Assembly: GCF_010015445.1 (NCBI RefSeq)
Contig: NC_053127.1
Location: 30,628,215 to 30,692,214, forward strand
Length of the DNA stretch: 64,000 nucleotides
Origin: Perca fluviatilis
Taxonomy: Eukaryota; Chordata; Actinopteri; Perciformes; Percidae
Reading direction: 5' to 3'
Shown here: positions 34,746 through 47,264 of the stretch, one piece after another
Layout: the number at the start of each line of letters is the position of its first letter
Position numbering within the stretch: position 1 is the stretch's first letter
Notes under the pieces: generated by a model
Databases searched by the model: none
Told to the model about the DNA's origin: nothing
What the model saw: only the letters and a program-made list of their open reading frames with translations
Made by a program: the position numbers and the translations under genes

Positions 34746-35102
34746 AGACTGTACATGCCATCAGTGGCACGAAAAGTGGGTATGCGTTATATGCGGCGCA
34801 TAGGGGCGCAGTACCATGGGGGGTGCCAAAATATTGGTAAAAAATTATAACAAAAAAAATATACAGTATATATAATATTTGGGGTATTTTCTATATGTAG
34901 CTGCTGTTGTGCATTTCTAAATCATTTCTGCATTTCCTCAATGTTATTAAATAACATTTTAGAGGACTAACATCCTAGAGTAAGCGCCCTGTCTCATAAG
35001 ATTCCATCATAGAATGTTGACATAGAAGAGGGAGGGGGGGTTTGGGGCGCCGTGAGCACAGAGCGAGCAGGTACGAGTGTAGAAGTAGTGAGTTGTCATC
35101 TA

Positions 35103-35232
35103 TGGAAAAAGATGTATAAAGCAAAACAGCTGTCGGGGACTAAAAATAGAAAAAGAAAGAGGGAAAAGGAGATGGCATGTCAAGGGATGCGACAGCAGTT
35201 AAATAAGTGGATGGTGAAAAGCAACAGATAGG
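35103..35232 (+). pseudogene. hAT transposase N-terminal relic
   Basis: The plus-strand frame reads MEKDVYKAKQLSGTKNRKRK, then REKEMACQGMRQQLNKWMV. A Ser-Gly-x-Lys-x-R-K-x-K-x-E-K motif followed by a short helix is the usual start of fish ZMYM1/TTF-type hAT proteins. It stops before the zinc finger. It lies about 340 bp inside the left end of the hAT element. Confidence 0.6.
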
Positions 35233-35702
35233 ATTTCAAGTGTGAGGTACTGTGCTTGGAGGCTTGCAAATATTCATGATAACAGGCCAGCTAGCGTTTG
35301 CTAACCCTGGGAACGTAGCAGCCAAATGGGGGTTTACGGCTAGCTTAGAATATGCAACACCGAGGTTGCTGAGCTGAAAACTGGTAAATAGAAGGTAGCA
35401 TATACAATAAATGACAAGAATCTGGAAAACATAACTAATGCAATAACCCTGGTTTACCATGGAATCCTGCATAGATTTGCCAATATTGGAGGGTTGCAAA
35501 TATTCATGTTAACAGACTGGCTGGTGTTTGCTAACGTAATGCAAACCAATGCTGCTGATAGCTACATTACATTTTGGTTAAAAACCCCATGGTACCAATC
35601 CCATGCATGACATATCTCAATTGTATTAAGGTAAACTAACAACTGGTAAATATAAGGTAGCATGCACAATAAATGACAAGAAAAAAATTTAATAAATATA
35701 AA

Positions 35703-35707
<5 letters not shown>

Positions 35708-35743
<36 letters not shown>

Positions 35744-35760
35744 ATATATGTATATATATA
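35708..35760. repeat. (TA)n microsatellite
   Basis: An almost pure TA tract inside the hAT element. A second, shorter TA tract lies at about 37,081-37,103. Confidence 0.9.
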
Positions 35761-36509
35761 TTTAAAATACAAAATGTGAATGTAATTTCAACAGCAGCAC
35801 AATCTTACTGCATAATAGTTGTCTTATCTGATGCCATCACTAGGCTGATTTAAGAATTGAATTTAGGATGCTATATTTAACAGTCAGTTCATTTCATTCA
35901 GGTGTGAGGATGGTGGATCAGGAAATAAGGGAAGGCAAAAGGTAGGTCTAACATTAGGTGGAAGTGTAGGGGGAGCCACTTGATACCAACAGATTCATTA
36001 TTATTAATATGGAAAAACTAATGAAAACTCTATTACATAATGTCTGTTTGACAATATGTCTTAGTGGAGAAGAACACAGGCAAGGAGTGAATGAGACAGA
36101 CATGAGGTCGGCGATGGCATCAAGTAGAGATGAGACCAGTGATGACATCAGGTAGGAGTTCTATTAGTTAGATCACACAAAACTAAATGTCCAGTATGGT
36201 TTGAAGTTCTGTTGACCAACCTATTCACTGTGTCCTTTTTGGGGGAAAAATAGTGCAGACTGAGATGGAAAGCCACTCAACACTCAAATCACATCAACCA
36301 GTGGTGATGATTTGGTTGCCAATTGTCACAATTTGGTTGTCAAGGGCAACCGTGCAACCGTTAATGTCGCTGATATATTTTAAACCTTTATTCTTTAAAG
36401 CCCATACATTATGATGTCCGGCACACTTTCTTTTTTTTGGGGGGGGGGGCACCAAAATTGTTGCTGCATATCCCTCTGAAACTGGGTAGTTGCACCCCTG
36501 CATGCCATA

Positions 36510-38515
36510 AAATGCACATAAAAGATGGTTTCCATCCAAAAACATGGCACTAAATACAAGTTAAATACAAATGTGGATTAATTTATTGTTTCTGTGATTA
36601 TATTCCTGTATTTATTTTATTTTGCTCTGTTAGCAAGAAGGTTTCAACCCAACACGTGTACCTTTCATATCATATTTGACTTCTTGGTTCTGGGTTTTAG
36701 AAGTTAGAATTCAATGCTGCTCACCAGGTTTGAACCTACAACCTTCAATCACATATATACATTTTTTAATCGTTTTGCTGTATATAATATGTATATATTT
36801 ATATGTCTTTTGTTGTGTTTCTCTCTCGTTTGTGTTACATAAGGAGCAACTATCAAACAGCATATTTGTTTCCTTCTTGTCCTTTGGAAGGCGCCTGGAT
36901 GACACGCCTAAATATTACTCAGAATCCAACTTAAATTCACAATTACTCAGCAGCTAGAAAACAAAAACTGAATGACTCAGCTCTACCAACTGATGCAATT
37001 ATTGATCAATCAGCAGATTGTCAAAAGGGTGTGACGATACGCCACGTACCAAGACCAGTTAACACAACTCCACTATACTATCTATATATATATATATATA
37101 TATTACATGTTTATAATGACTCTAGCGTTACTCTCAATGTCAATATATTTATGCACCATTCATAAAAATAAAAGTTAATATCTAAATCATAATGTCGGCT
37201 CTGAATAGGTTTTCAGGCTTCTTTCCTCTCCTGCACTCAAGTAGTAGTAAAAGTAAGTTTTTATAAGTTATCATGTTAACTTATTGTGTGCAGGAACCAT
37301 TGCACCAGAGGTTAAGAATCTTCCACTTAATCTTCTCAATGAGCTGCAACTAGAACATTTATTTTCATCATGTATTAATGTGTGGATTATTGTCTGAATG
37401 AATGGATGAGTTGTTTGGTCTCTAAATTGTAGATCAGTGTTTCGCAAAGCCCAAGATGACATCCTCAAATGTCTTGTATTGTTCACTACCCAAATATGTT
37501 CAGATGCTGTTACAGAGGACAGAAGAAACTAGAAAATATTCACATTTAACAAGCTGACAACACACAAGTTTCACTGTTTTTAATAAAAAAATTACTATCA
37601 TGCAAAGTGTGTTATTGCAGAGGGTTCTTAGCCTAATTTAATATATATTTCTGTGTGATTTAGCGTGCCTTGTTTGGTGGGTTGTGTTGACCTCTATCCC
37701 AGTGAATACTAAATGTTAACTCCTCCCTGGTTTGTCATTACCACATCTGAAGCTCAGCTGGCACTGAGTGATGGCTGATGTTTGCAAATCAATTCCTCTG
37801 CTGTTAAAGTGGAAGAGGGAAAATGTCCTAAAAGCTTAAAGAGTGGCCGCTTAAGCTGATGAAGAGGGGCTGGTTGTGCATTTGTCACCAGAATAAACAG
37901 ATCGACAGAGAGATCTCTCTGTCACAGTGTCATTTGAAGAAACTCCAACATAACGCAGAAGTTTGTCACGATGAGAATAACTAACTGTTTGCTATGTTTC
38001 CAGTAGTAACAAGTCATAAATGAGACACCTGAAATCAAACCAGGCTGTGGGTCTGTTGAAGAAGAAAACCATCCCCTTTAAAAAGCACAGGCCTTTTGGA
38101 GATTGAACGGCATAACCGCTTTACAAATCAGAATCAAAATGGGATGTGGAATCAATGAAATCTTTCGGTTTCTGTTCTCTGCAGAAAGTGAAGCTCCTTT
38201 CCTGCGATGCGACCACTAGATGTTGCCGTTCACCAAGGATAACCCATCATGTTCAAACTGACTGCAGGATGGTTCTCTCTTTCTCTTCATAGAAATCTTC
38301 TGTGAAACAAAATGAGACACTTGACAATGAGTCACGTGTTGTTTATTTTAAAGTACTCCCAACAGAGTTTGGAGCAAACTTGGACATCCAGCTGTTAAAT
38401 TAGGGTTAGAGTGGATTAGGGTCTGTCACAGTATGTTCTAAAACAAAGCGACAAAAACACTCAAAAAGGAGAAGACAAATGGAAAATGGAAAAAGAAGGC
38501 AAAAATATGAGAAAG
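36510..38515. other. No recognisable gene
   Basis: AT-rich, short frames only; no conserved domain, inverted termini or RNA gene recognised. Confidence 0.45.
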
Positions 38516-38984
38516 AAATGAGTCTGTCTGAACAGGAGGCTTTGGGTTTTTTTTCTGATCAGCCCGAAAAAGAGTTAAAATATAACTTTAATTGGACATT
38601 TTTAAAGCCATTCATTTAAAAATCCTACATCAGAATTATCAAATATTACCTGAGTGACAGTCTGGGGTGGTGTACTATCACTCTTAGGTGAAATGAGTCC
38701 GTCTAAACAGAAGGTTTCGTTTTAAGCCTGAAAAAGAGTAAAAATATGGCATTAGCAGGCTGAAAAAAAATTAAAATATAGCTTTCCTTGGACATTTTCA
38801 AAGCCTTTAATTTTAAAAATCCTACTTCAGAATGGTGCGATATTACCCGAGTGACAGTCTGGGGATGGTTAATATTTCCTACCTCACAAAATAAGCTTCC
38901 TTAATTTTAAGTACATTCATATTTGAAGTAGTCCATTCTGATGAATATGTCCTACTTGTCAGAATGCGCTACCCTTCTTTTAAT

Positions 38985-41900
38985 TTCAATTCAATTCAAT
39001 TTTATTTATAGTATCAAATCATAACAAGAGTTATCTCGAGACACTTTACAGATAGAGTAGGTCTAGACCACACTCTATAATTTACAAAGCCCCAACAATT
39101 ACAGTAATTCCCTCAATAGCAAGCAGTGCGACAGTGGCGAGGAAAAACTCCATCTTGGGAAGAAACCTGGGACAGACCCAGGCTCTTGGTAGGCGGTGTC
39201 TGACGGTGCCGGTTGGGGATGCGATGAACAGTGGCAGTAATAGTCACATTAATAATGGAACAGTGACTTCAAATGGCAGTCGTAGTAGTTCATGTCATAT
39301 CAGTGCACTGCAGGGCGTTACAGGATGTAGTGTGGCCCAGCAGAGCATGGATGGACGTAGCAGGAAGCAGCAGGGTTCAGCAGGATGCAGCATGACATTG
39401 CAGGGCACAGCAGAGCTTAGCAAGGAGTGCAGCAGGACCACGGCAACAGCTGCAACCAGGATCTTGGTGCCAACGTTCTCCAAGGAAATATGCTGGGTGA
39501 AAAAACATAAGAACTCCGGGGAGTAAACTCCCCAGAAGCTAGGATTAATAACAAGCATTTCTGGGACGGGATGCACACAAATGGTAATAGAAAGGGAGAG
39601 GAGAGAGCAGCTCAGTGTGTCAATGAAAGGAAGTCCCCCGGCAGTCTAGAACTATAACAGCGTAACTAAGAGAGACAGGTCATAAGGACAGGTAGCCTGT
39701 TCGGGCTTGGAACTCTCCCCTGCCGGGTCGGGCTGTGCTGGCCTGCCTCCCTCTGCTTTTTTTATATTATTAATCTAACAATTATGAAGAGAAGCATGTG
39801 GGCCTGGTTAGGCGGACGCTGCAACTCCTCACTCCCTAACTATAAGCTTTATCAAATAGGAGAGTTTTAAGTTCATTCTTAAATGCGGTGACAGTTTCTG
39901 CCCCCGAACCCAGATCGGGAGCTGGTTCCATAGGAGAGGAGCCTGATAACTGAAGGCTCTGGCTCCCATTCTACTTTTAGAGACTCTAGGAACGACAAGT
40001 AACTCTGCATTCTGGGAGCGCAGTGCTCTAGTGGGACAATAAGGTATTAGGAACTCTTCTAGATATGATGGTGCTTGACCATTTAGAGCTTTGTAGGTCA
40101 GGAGAAGGATTTTAAATTCAATCCTGGATTTTACAGGAAGCCAATGCAGAGAAGCTAATACAGGAGAAATATGATCTCTTTTCTTAGTTCTTGTGAGAAC
40201 ACGCGCTGCAGCATTCTGGATCAGCTGGAGAGTCTTAAGGGTTTTATTTGAGCAACCTGACAGTAGGGAATTACAATAGTCCAGCCTGGAAGTAACAAAT
40301 ACATGCACTAGTTTTTCAGCATCATTTTGAGACAGGATGTTCCTAATTTTAGCAATGTTACGAAGGTGAAAATAACGAAAATAACTCTTAGATTTCTAAC
40401 AGTAGTGCTGGAGGCCAGGGAAATACCATCCAGAGTAATTATATCTTCGGATAATGAGGTTTGGAGGTCTTTAGGGCCCAGCACAACAACTTCAGTTTTG
40501 TTTGAGTTTAACATCAGAAAATTGTAGGCCATCCATGATTTTATATCTTTAATGCATACTTGAAGTTTAGCTAACTGACTGGTTTCATCTGGCTTGATTG
40601 ATAAGTATAATTGGGTGTCATTCGCATAACAGTGAAAGTTAATTGAGTGTTTCCTAATAATATTACCAAGAGGAAGCATATATAAGGAGAATAGAATTGG
40701 TCCAAGCACTGAGCCTTGTGGAACGCCATGGCTAACTTTAACGTACCTGGAGGATTTATTGTTAACATTAACAAATGGAGATTGGTCAGAGAAATAGGAT
40801 TCACACCAGCTTAGAGTGATTCCTTTAATGCCAACTAAATGTTCCAATCTCTGTAACAGGATGGTATGGTCAATAGTGTCAAATGCAGCACTAAGATCTA
40901 ATAAGACAAGTACGGAAACAAGTCCTTTGTCTGCAGTAGTTAGAAGGTCGTTAATAATTTTCACCAGTGCCGTCTCTGTGCTATGATGCTTTCTAAATCC
41001 TGACTGAAAGTCCTCAAATAAGCTATTGCTATGTAGAAAATCAGATAACTGATTGGCAACTACCTTCTCAAGGATCTTGGAGAGAAAGGGAAGGTTACAT
41101 ATAGGTCTATAGTTTGCTAAGACGTCATAATCGAGGGTGGGTTTTTTCAGGAGAGGTTTTATCACAGCTACTTTAAATGACTGCAGTACATAACCTGTTA
41201 ATAGAGACATATTGACCATATCTAGTAACAAAGTGTTAACCACGGGTAACACTTCTTTAAGTAGCCTCGTTGGGATGGGGTCTAAGAGACAGGTAGATGG
41301 CTTTGCTGAAGAGACCTTTAACATTAATTGTAGAGGGTTTATAGGATAAAAGCAGTTTAAGTATATGTCAGGTCTAGTCGTTCTTTCTAGCAGTCTGTCA
41401 TTTAAAGGTGAACCATTAGAAGTTGAGGGCAAGACGTGATGAATAGTATCTCTAATTGTTTTTATTTTATCATTAAAGAAGCTCATGAAGTCATCACTAC
41501 TCAGAGCTATCGGAATAGAAGGCTCAGTAGAGCTGTGGCTATATGTCAGCCTTGCTACAGTGCTGAAAAGAAACCTTGTTTTTTTCTTATTTTCTTCTAT
41601 TATTGATGAATAATAGTCTGATCTAGCCTTTCTTAGGGCCTTCCTATAGGTTTTCAGACTGTCTTGCCAATCTAAACGAGATTCTTCCAGTTTGGTGGAA
41701 CGCCATTTGCTTTCAAGTTTTCGCGAGATTTGCCTCAATTTACGAGTTTGGGAGTTATACCAAGGTGCTAGTTTCTTTTGCTTCATCGTCTTCTTTTTGA
41801 GGGGAGCAACAGAGTCTAAAGTAGTCCGCAGGCAGGCCGTAGCACCATCTACACAATTATCAATTTGAGAGGGACTAAAGTTAACATAAAGGTCCTCTGT

Positions 41901-42722
41901 TTTATTAAAGCACGGTAATGAGTTTAGTGCTGTTGGAATAGCTTCCTTAAATTTAGCTATAGCACTGTCAGATAGGCATCTAGTGTAGAAGCTTTAATCT
42001 AATTTTGCATACGGGTATTAAGAATTCGAAAGTTATTAAGAAGTGGTCTGATAATAAAGGATTCTGCGGGAATACTATAACATCTTCAATTTTGATGCCA
42101 TATGCCAGCACAAGGTCGAGGGTGTGGTTAAAACAGTGCGTGGCCTCATGCACGCTCTGACTAAAACCAATAGAATCTAGTAGTGAGTTGAAAGCAGTAC
42201 TAAGGCTATTGCTGTCAACGTCCACATGGATATTAAAATCACCTACAATAAGTACTTTGTCTGATTTAAGGACTACACATGATAAAAACTCTGAGAATTC
42301 CGATACAAATTCAAAATATGGACCTGGTGCTCCGTAGACAACAACAAATATAATTGGCTGTACTTTTTTCCATGTTGGATGTTGAAGATTAAGAACAAGG
42401 CTTTCAAAAAAGTTATAATTTAGTTTAGGTTTAGGATTAATTAACAGGCTTGAATCAAATATGGCCGCAACTCCCCCTCCTCGGCCTGAGCCTCTAGGAA
42501 TTTGAGTATTAATATGACTGGGAGGAGTCGCTTCATTTAGACATATTCTTCATGGCCCAGCCATGTTTCAGAAATACAGAATAGATCAATTTGATTATCG
42601 GATATCAATTTGTTTACTAGTACTGCTTTAGAAGACAGAGATCTGATATTTAGTAGTCCACATCTAATTTTCCTATCCTGTTCTATCATTGCAGTGGTAG
42701 TTTTAATTCCAATTAGGTTGTT
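38985..42722 (-). mobile_element. L2-type LINE, near full length
   Basis: On the minus strand the element runs from about 42,722 to an AATTG-repeat 3' tail at 38,985. It has an APE-type endonuclease (42,700-41,980), a reverse transcriptase (41,786-40,308), a C-terminal domain (40,308-39,829) and a 3' UTR of about 840 bp that is shared with the copy at 1,145-1,790. TTTTAA-like sequence at both borders may be the target duplication. It lies inside the tandem array. Frameshifts and stops separate the domains. Confidence 0.88.
39829..42225 (-). pseudogene. L2-type LINE ORF2 (endonuclease + reverse transcriptase), broken
   Basis: The 42,225-41,980 frame gives the late endonuclease, with GDFNIHVD just upstream and LLSDHFLITFEF containing the terminal Ser-Asp-His. 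The 492-codon frame (41,786-40,308) holds the polymerase: LANYRPICNLPFLSKILEKV, GFRKHHSTETALV, LLDLSAAFDTIDH (first Asp), SHGVPQGSVLGPILFSLYM and HCYANDTQLYLS. The catalytic box is YAND where YADD is required, so the key aspartate is lost. The last frame (40,308-39,829) has TSRLDYCNSLLSGC, LTRTKKRDHISPVLASLHWL and RSQNAELLVVPR, the L2 C-terminal domain. At least two frame changes break the polyprotein. Confidence 0.85.
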
Positions 42723-42839
42723 TTAACTGTATTTAAAGAGAAAGTAGTCCATCCTGATAGATATTCACTACCTGGCTAAACAAGCTACCCTACTTTTAAA
42801 AACATTTATAGAGGTAGTAGTCCAAATTGACTACTATTT

Positions 42840-44298
42840 TTATTTTTATTTCAGAATAAATGACATACATTATACAGGCAATGGTGAACGAAGCATAGTT
42901 GAAACAGCATGTCAATTTCCCCCAAAGCCCCTACCCACCCAGATCAGGTCCGAACCAGACTGGGATAGGCTACACCGACCCATACACACAGACAGACACA
43001 CACTAGCAAGGGCGCACGACATCCAAAAGACAAAAAATAAACAGACAAACAAGTACATAAACAGATTAATAGAAATACAGGAATAGAGAGAGGTGGAAAG
43101 AAAAAGAAAAAAGAAAAAAAAGGAAAGGGGCAGCTGAGGTTGAGTGGAGCAGTCTAGGAGGAACTCAGTCCTCATAGTCGGGAAATAAGCTGAGGGAGTC
43201 AACTAAATCTAGGAAAGGGTTCCATGTCTCTAGGAATGTTGAGATAAAGCCTTTCAGAGATGATCTAAGCTTCAAATTGTTGAGCACTTCTTTAATCCAA
43301 CGGTCGTGTGTGTGGGGCGGGGGAGTCTCCAGTTGAGCAAGATCAGTCTCCAGGCTAGCAGAGATATTAACGCCAGGGCCTGCCTCAGTGCAACAGGGAG
43401 GTCAGCGTCATGGGAAATGCCAAAAATGGCTGACAAAGGGTTAGGGGGGATAATGTGATCATAGGCTCTGCTCATGGTGTCAAAAATGCTGATCCAAAAG
43501 GTTGTTAACTTAGGGCAGGACCAGAACATATGAGTATGGTTGGCAGGGGACTGGTTACACCTGTCACAGGCATCCCGGACAGTGGATTATATTTTAGACA
43601 ATTTTGCGTTTGTGTAGTGGACTTTGTGAAGGAACTTGCATTGCATTAGGCCATGACGAGCACATATGGAGGAAGAGTGAACCATAGCCAGAGCAAGGTC
43701 CCATTGTTGGTCCTTAATAGTCATGTTCAGATCTCCCTCCCACGCAGCTTTTGTCAAAATACGAAGGTTCGCGGAGGACAAGCATAGTGAATCGTACAAT
43801 ACAGAAACGCATTTCTTACGATTGGGGTCTATCACCAGGAGGGAGTCAGTCAGGGTTTCGGGGGGGCGGTTTGGAAAGTGGGGGAATGTCTTCTTGACAA
43901 AGTCTCTAATCTGGAAAAAGCAAAAGAAGTGTGACTTTGGTAAACCATAAAGGAAAGAGAGCTCTGTGAAGGACGCAAATATGCCATCCTTGTATAGGTC
44001 CTTGACACTGACGATGTCATTACTGTGCCAGGCCCTAAATGCCAGGTCTGAACCTGAAGGTGCAAAGACATGGTTCCCAAGCAGTGGGGTCAAGACGGAG
44101 GTGCCCTGTAAGCCAAAGTTTTTCCTAACCTGACTCCACATCTTAAGCGATAGGGATACAGTCGGGCATGCGCCTGCAGATATTGTAGGCAGAGGGAGTT
44201 GGGAGCGGAGGACCGACCGCAGTGGAAGGTGTGAACTTGCCCTCTCCAAATGTACCCAGACAGGTAGTGAGGCGCAGTCTTTGCTCATCCAGTATAGA
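42840..44298 (-). mobile_element. 5'-truncated Tx1/L1-type LINE
   Basis: On the minus strand from about 44,298 the frame to 43,587 reads MSKDCASLPVWVHLERAS, SFLYGLPKSHFFCFFQIRDF and WEGDLNMTIKDQQWDLALAM, ending KFLHKVHYTNAKLSKI. After a frame break, 43,529-43,272 gives MFWSCPKLTTFWISIFDTM (post zinc-knuckle) and LALISLLAWRLILLNWRL. This is the far C-terminus of fish Tx1-like L1 ORF2. A 3' UTR follows, ending in an A-rich tail (complement of TATTTTTATTTTTATTTC at 42,832). Endonuclease and polymerase core are absent through 5' truncation. Confidence 0.85.
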
Positions 44299-44583
44299 TA
44301 GATAGATATTCACTACCTGTCAGGATGAACTACCCTACTTTTAATTGCATTTATAGAGAAATGAATTACCCGAGTGACAGTCTGGGGGTTGTGTACTATC
44401 ACTCCGAAGCAGTGGCGGCTCCAGAGATTTTCTGTTGCAGGTGCTATGGGGATGCCCAACACTTAAAAGAAGGTGCTTCGAATTTTGAGGCATTTCATTA
44501 TGGAGGTCGCATCAGACCACCCTTAGTACATATATACACACGCGTACACGCCCGCATTAACTATACTCGTTCCGCGACTATAA

Positions 44584-44584
<1 letters not shown>

Positions 44585-44637
<53 letters not shown>
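44585..44637. repeat. (TA)n(TG)n microsatellite
   Basis: A TA tract followed by a few TG units, inside the hAT element near its left end. Confidence 0.9.
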
Positions 44638-44967
44638 AAAAATATTCAACACAAGGGCTATAGATACAACATACATAAGCCTGCCAATGTAAACCTCTGA
44701 AAATAATATTTCACACAATTCTGTCACAGTCGAGCCCTGAATACAACGGAGCAGCAAACAGCAGCAACAAAAAGCAACAGACGCTGTGCACGCTTCGGCC
44801 TAAAATGCTCAGATCACAAAATCACACAGCCAGTTACCAACACTAGTCCAATGATGAATCAGCAGTGTTCCTATTGTTGGAGCATCATAGATGTAACTAT
44901 GAAGAGCCAAGATTTGTGCTTCAACCACCAAATTAATTAAATTTGTAATGGCCAACCGAGGGGAAAA

Positions 44968-46506
44968 TCAAGCACTTACCATAGACGTCTTCACAACAAA
45001 AACAATACGTCTGTTGCTGTGATTGAGTGCGAAGGCATCAATGATGTTGTCGCAGTCAAGGGTCCTCGTTCTCTCCGTGTTTATAGCCAAAAGTGCCAGA
45101 TTACTGGTCCTGGTGTCTCCACTGCTGTTCCTCAGGTAGTTTTTTACACGGCCTAGGCAAGAAAAACTGCGTTCACAGCTCACTGATGTGACAGGAAGTG
45201 TCAGGGCTATGCATATTAACTTGTACAGGTCCATAAATGCATCTTTATATGGCCGCATTAAGGATAGGAACTCCTGTGTGCTGTGGATGGCATATCCTTG
45301 TTCTTCCTTCCTTTGTAGAAGCCGCCACACCTGGTAGAGCTCTGCTGACAGGTTTTCCTCACTGACACCATAGTGTCGGGCCATGGGCAGCAGAAGTTGT
45401 TTGTCCAAAAACGATGTGTGTTTTGGGCTGAGAGTTGGCACACCTCTCAGTACATAATTTGTCTCTGTTGAAAAGCGCCGATTCATTTCAACCATCAACC
45501 TGTCTATAACTGGATAGAAAGAGTGCGTTTTCATGTCATCGGCCAAATCCTCTGCCGCAACAAGGTCAAAATTGGGGGCCTGTAGCCAATCTGACATGAA
45601 CTTTGTTGTTCTAAATAATTCCTCAAACATGATGAGATGCAAAACAAAGCACTCGGCATCTCTCACCTCATCACTTATCATTATCATTTCTGCCATCACA
45701 GCAAATATCTCATTTTGAATATCATGGTGAGTGTATTTGGCATTTGATGGGTTAGTAGCTAACTTCTTGTCCACTGCTGGATCAAACTTAGCAATGACAT
45801 GCAGCAGCTCATGAAAGTTTCCCAAGTTGTGTGACTCCTCACCCTCTCTGTGGCCTCGATGTGCGATCCCCTGGCAGGCTGTGAAGCGCAGGCTCTCCAC
45901 CACAGCTTTCATGTATTTTCTGTTCTCCATAACTAACGCAGAATGTCCCTTATCAAGCATGTTTGCTATTTTAGATCCGCTTGTCTCTTTTTGCTTGAAC
46001 TCACTCCATCCTTGCATTGCAAATTTGTGCCCCATACTTTCATGATGGCTCTTCAGAGATGCTGATGCTTTCCGCCAGTTGTTAAATCCGTAGCTGGTAA
46101 ATGTTGGCTCTAAATGAAATCCGTGCCCTCGTTTTAGAAAGTGCCTACACGCAAAACAAAATGCTGCATCTTTGGCCACGCTGTAATCCAATCATAAATA
46201 CTGATCCATCCAACTTTTGTTAAAACTTCTCTGCTGATTCCCAAATTGCCGTATGGGGTATTTTTGAAGGACTGGCCTTCTTGGGCCCTCTTGAGGATGG
46301 TTGCTAATATCACTTGCAGCACAAACCGTAACGTTAGCATCCTCAATGGAAACCGCCGCCGGCGATTCTCCTTCGTCTTCATCCCCAGGATTTTCTTGGT
46401 CCTGGGGCTCTGTGACAACGAGCGGTGTGTCTCCACCTTCACAATCTCGTTTCCCTTCAGGTTGTGACTCAGAACGTGGACGTTTAGGGAGCAAAAAACG
46501 ATCCAT
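44968..46506 (-). pseudogene. hAT transposase (ZMYM1/DUF4371-type), catalytic core deleted
   Basis: Reading starts MDRFLLPKRPRSESQPEGKR at 46,506. It contains a TTF-type zinc-finger region (KYPIRQFG … SVAKDAAFCFACRHFLKRGH) and the region GFNNWRKASASLKSHHESMG. Next come a helical N-terminal part of DUF4371 (NIQNE-like HDIQNEIFAVMAEMIM, SDEVRDAECF) and a C-terminal hAT dimerisation domain (IALTLPVTSVSCERSFSCLG and RVKNYLRNSSGDTRTSNLAL). A single in-frame TGA (46,192-46,194) interrupts the frame. Between AECFVL and HLIMFEELFRTTKF the catalytic DDE core expected in these proteins, about 250 residues, is missing without loss of frame. The remaining length is about 512 codons. Confidence 0.82.
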
Positions 46507-47264
46507 TTTGGTGTATTTTACTTTGCTAAATTTCCAAACTCGCTATCAAAACGGTCAAAGGTTCACCGGGCGCTGCGCCCATTGGCCAAAGAAGATCACC
46601 TGTTTGGGTCTCATGTTATTTTAGACTAAAATTTATATTTTTTAATTATTATGTAATTCCCATTTTTAACAACATGAAAAAGACCATTCAAACATGACAT
46701 TAAAATATAAATATAAAAAATTACAGACATTTCTTGGGGGTGCTGGGCGGGGGCTATGGCTATTATAGGGGGAGCTACAGCACCACCTAGCTCCTCCCTG
46801 GCGCTGCCACTGCTCCGAAGTAAAATGAGTCTGGCTAAACCGGAGTTTTTTTTTTTAGAGCAGCCTGAAAAAGAGTTAAAATATAGCTTTAATTTTAAAA
46901 ACTTTTTCAAAGCCTTTAATTTTAACATTGTACATCAGAATGGTGCGATATTACCCAAGTGACAGTCTGGGGGTGGTGTACTATCACCCTGAGGTGAAAT
47001 GAGTCTGGCTAAACAGGAGTTTTTTTTGTTTTTAGAGCAGCCTGAAAAGGAGTTAAAATATAGCATTAATTGGACATTTTCAAAGCCTTTAATTTTTAAA
47101 TCCTACATCAGAATGTCCCGATATTACCCGAGTGACAGTCTGGGGGTTGTGTATTATCACCCTGAGGTGAAATGAGTCTGGCTAAACAGGAGGTTTTGTT
47201 TTTAGAGCAGCCTGAAAGAGTTAAAATATAGCTTTAAGTGGACATTTTCAAAGCCTTTAAGATT

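Larger units (their letters stand above)
34762..36500. mobile_element. hAT element with perfect 8-bp duplication
   Basis: CATGCCAT flanks both ends exactly (34754-34761 and 36501-36508). The left end begins CAGTGGCACGAAAAGTGGG and the right end, inverted, begins CAGGGGTGCAACTACCCAG; both continue to a GGGGGTGCC-like block and GATATGC-type strings. A transposase N-terminal relic lies at about 35,103-35,232. The rest contains a ~230-bp direct duplication (about 35,265-35,440 and 35,494-35,690) and a (TA)n tract, with no catalytic core. It is non-autonomous. Confidence 0.9.
44410..46812 (-). mobile_element. hAT transposon, 2.4 kb, with perfect 8-bp duplication
   Basis: CTCCGAAG occurs at 44402-44409 and 46813-46820. 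The ends read CAGTGGCGGCTCCAGAGA and, inverted, CAGTGGCAGCGCCAGGGA. The element carries a minus-strand transposase-derived gene (46,506-44,968). The flanks rejoin into an intact tandem-array unit, so the excised, empty sequence can be inferred from the neighbouring copy at 46,970-47,020. Confidence 0.95.
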
